Shown here piece after piece: positions 63,128-64,000 of a stretch of 64,000 bases of DNA (the stretch's first letter is position 1; every line of letters starts with the position of its first letter). The position numbers and the translations under genes were made by a program. The DNA lies in NCBI GenBank assembly GCA_041751095.1, contig JBGSYC010000215.1, positions 1 to 64,000 of the forward strand, given 5' to 3'. This DNA comes from JADCRZ01 sp041751095. GTDB lineage: Bacteria; Bacteroidota; Bacteroidia; Chitinophagales; Chitinophagaceae. The notes beneath the pieces are model-generated. The model was given only the letters and a program-made list of their open reading frames with translations. It was not told the DNA's origin and ran no database searches.

Positions 63128-63724
63128 CTACCCTTTTCTATGGGTCAACTTAGCATTAGCTGCCTCAAGTATGGCATTGAAGGCCGGCGTGTTTTGAACT
63201 TCAGGTAATTTTTTTGGTTTCAGCGGATTGTCTGGGTGCTGAACCAAATGAAGTTGAAACCATCTGGTGTCGCGCCATCCCCCATGCTTGAAGCCAATTT
63301 TTTTAAATACGCCAATCTCATAAAAGCCGAGCGCCTGATGAAAATCTTCGCTTTTGGGGTTCGGCAATGACACACCAGCATAAACATTTACATAACCCTG
63401 CAGCTTCAACAGCTCGAATAAAGCTTCATACAACACGCGCGCAATTCCCAGGCGGTGAAATTTGTCGGAAATGTAAACTGTTGATTCTGGCGACCATGAA
63501 TAAGCCGTCCGATAACGATGCCGGCTTCCGTAAGCGTAACCGATTATTTCATTGTTGTATTCGCAAACAAGCCAGGGATAATCAGCAATGTTCATTTCAA
63601 TTCTGGTTTTCCATTCTGCCAGTTCGGGAACTTCATATTCAAAAGAGACTATCGTGGTTTCCACATAAGGCTTGTAAACGTCTAATGTCGCTTTTGCGTC
63701 ATTGAGGCTAATGTGTCGTATAAT
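63128..63724 (-). CDS. GNAT acetyltransferase (phosphinothricin-acetyltransferase-like), non-ATG start
   Basis: The protein should transfer an acetyl group from acetyl-CoA to an amine. The acetyl-CoA-binding strand-loop reads HRLGIARVLYEALFELLKLQGY, and EYNNEIIGYAYGS and YVNVYAGVSLPNPKSEDFHQALGF match the PPT-acetyltransferase group. The first GTG in frame is at 63664, but the frame upstream still encodes conserved-looking residues (IIRHISLNDAKATLDVYKPY) without ATG, GTG or TTG. I therefore extend it to ATT 63724; CTG 63739 is another candidate. From 63724 it has 198 residues, longer than the usual 165-185. The true start is not settled. Confidence 0.8.
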   Translation of the reverse strand: MIRHISLNDAKATLDVYKPYVETTIVSFEYEVPELAEWKTRIEMNIADYPWLVCEYNNEIIGYAYGSRHRYRTAYSWSPESTVYISDKFHRLGIARVLYEALFELLKLQGYVNVYAGVSLPNPKSEDFHQALGFYEIGVFKKIGFKHGGWRDTRWFQLHLVQHPDNPLKPKKLPEVQNTPAFNAILEAANAKLTHRKG

Positions 63725-64000
63725 AAAATTATCAGTCAGCGTGAGCTTGTTTTATCCTGTTTTATCAATTACCTGGTGGCGCTGTAACCTGAGATCTCAT
63801 TTCCCCCCTGCCGGAAATCGTGGTTAAATTTAAAATTTTTGTTACAGGTTTACAATTAAGTATTCCGGCAAAAGCGAACTTCTGTGTTTTCACTAAAATA
63901 GCTCAATTTTTACACAGTTGATTTTTAATAGTACAAAGTTGAGTTATATAGAAGTTTTCGAAATTGCGCCTTATTTATCACCGGCTATATAACTTTACAA
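63725..64000. other. AT-rich end of window
   Basis: No gene, hairpin or repeat of note is visible in these 276 bases. The region could carry a promoter for a gene beyond the edge. Confidence 0.3.

Noticed and set aside
1..64000. search for CRISPR arrays, tRNA and rRNA genes
   Set aside because: No regularly spaced 25-40 base repeats, no clover-leaf pattern with a T-loop and no conserved rRNA words were seen by eye; a tool run would be needed to exclude small RNAs.

Overview
The window reads as chromosomal DNA of a member of the Bacteroidota, most likely family Chitinophagaceae. The support is indirect: several -7 boxes of the Bacteroidota type TAnnTTTG lie just upstream of starts, Shine-Dalgarno sequences are weak, and there are many short SPII lipoproteins, a DUF4197 protein, an outer-membrane beta-barrel protein and ThuA/DUF1080/Gfo-Idh-MocA sugar genes. 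I saw no rRNA, tRNA, CRISPR array, prophage or intact insertion sequence. Genes are dense and lie on both strands in short operons.

Layout. 1-7.9 kb: the 3' end of an unidentified gene, an S41 lipoprotein peptidase, an MFS transporter, a decayed IS630-type transposase, plsY, prmA, pnp and rpsO. 8-11 kb: two TTG-started glycosyltransferases and ftsE. 11.3-24.7 kb: a sugar region with an FHS-type MFS transporter, a stand-alone glycogen-binding (CBM48-like) protein with a thioredoxin, ThuA, an Fpg/Nei glycosylase without zinc-finger cysteines, DUF1080, and then a forward run of DUF4432, cupin, TIM-barrel isomerase, Gfo/Idh/MocA dehydrogenase and a large beta-propeller/HEAT/cytochrome c protein. 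24.7-34 kb: methyltransferase-like membrane protein, ABC-F ATPase, histidine kinase, DUF4197, thioesterase, FKBP isomerase, a potassium channel with an altered filter, and a phosphorylase-like protein without the PLP lysine. 34-43 kb: a DtxR-type regulator with a likely operator, an Nramp transporter fused to a UspA domain, two tandem Crp/Fnr regulators, icd, and an ECF sigma factor overlapping a gene that joins an anti-sigma-like N-terminus to a trypsin-like protease. 43-54 kb: mostly housekeeping genes (nucleotidyltransferase, PLP enzyme, lipB, rluD, def, ruvX, ubiA-type, trmH-type, mutS). 54-64 kb: an outer-membrane barrel, a palindrome-rich intergenic region, a second S41 peptidase paralogous to the first, maeB, mlaE/mlaF, a lipoprotein, a short EamA protein and a GNAT acetyltransferase.

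How genes work together. The 13.9-24.6 kb region looks like a pathway that oxidises glycosides to 3-keto sugars (Gfo/Idh/MocA), cleaves them (DUF1080), rearranges the products (TIM barrel, DUF4432, cupin) and passes electrons to a periplasmic haem protein. The sigma factor, its overlapping protease partner and the divergent lipoprotein look like an envelope-stress unit. The DtxR regulator probably controls the Nramp-UspA manganese/iron importer.

The most unusual items are the phosphorylase homologue with Ser at the PLP lysine position, the sigma/anti-sigma-protease pair, the keto-sugar cluster, and the channel whose filter reads TTAGFME. Function calls rest on motif recognition by eye; no database search was run.
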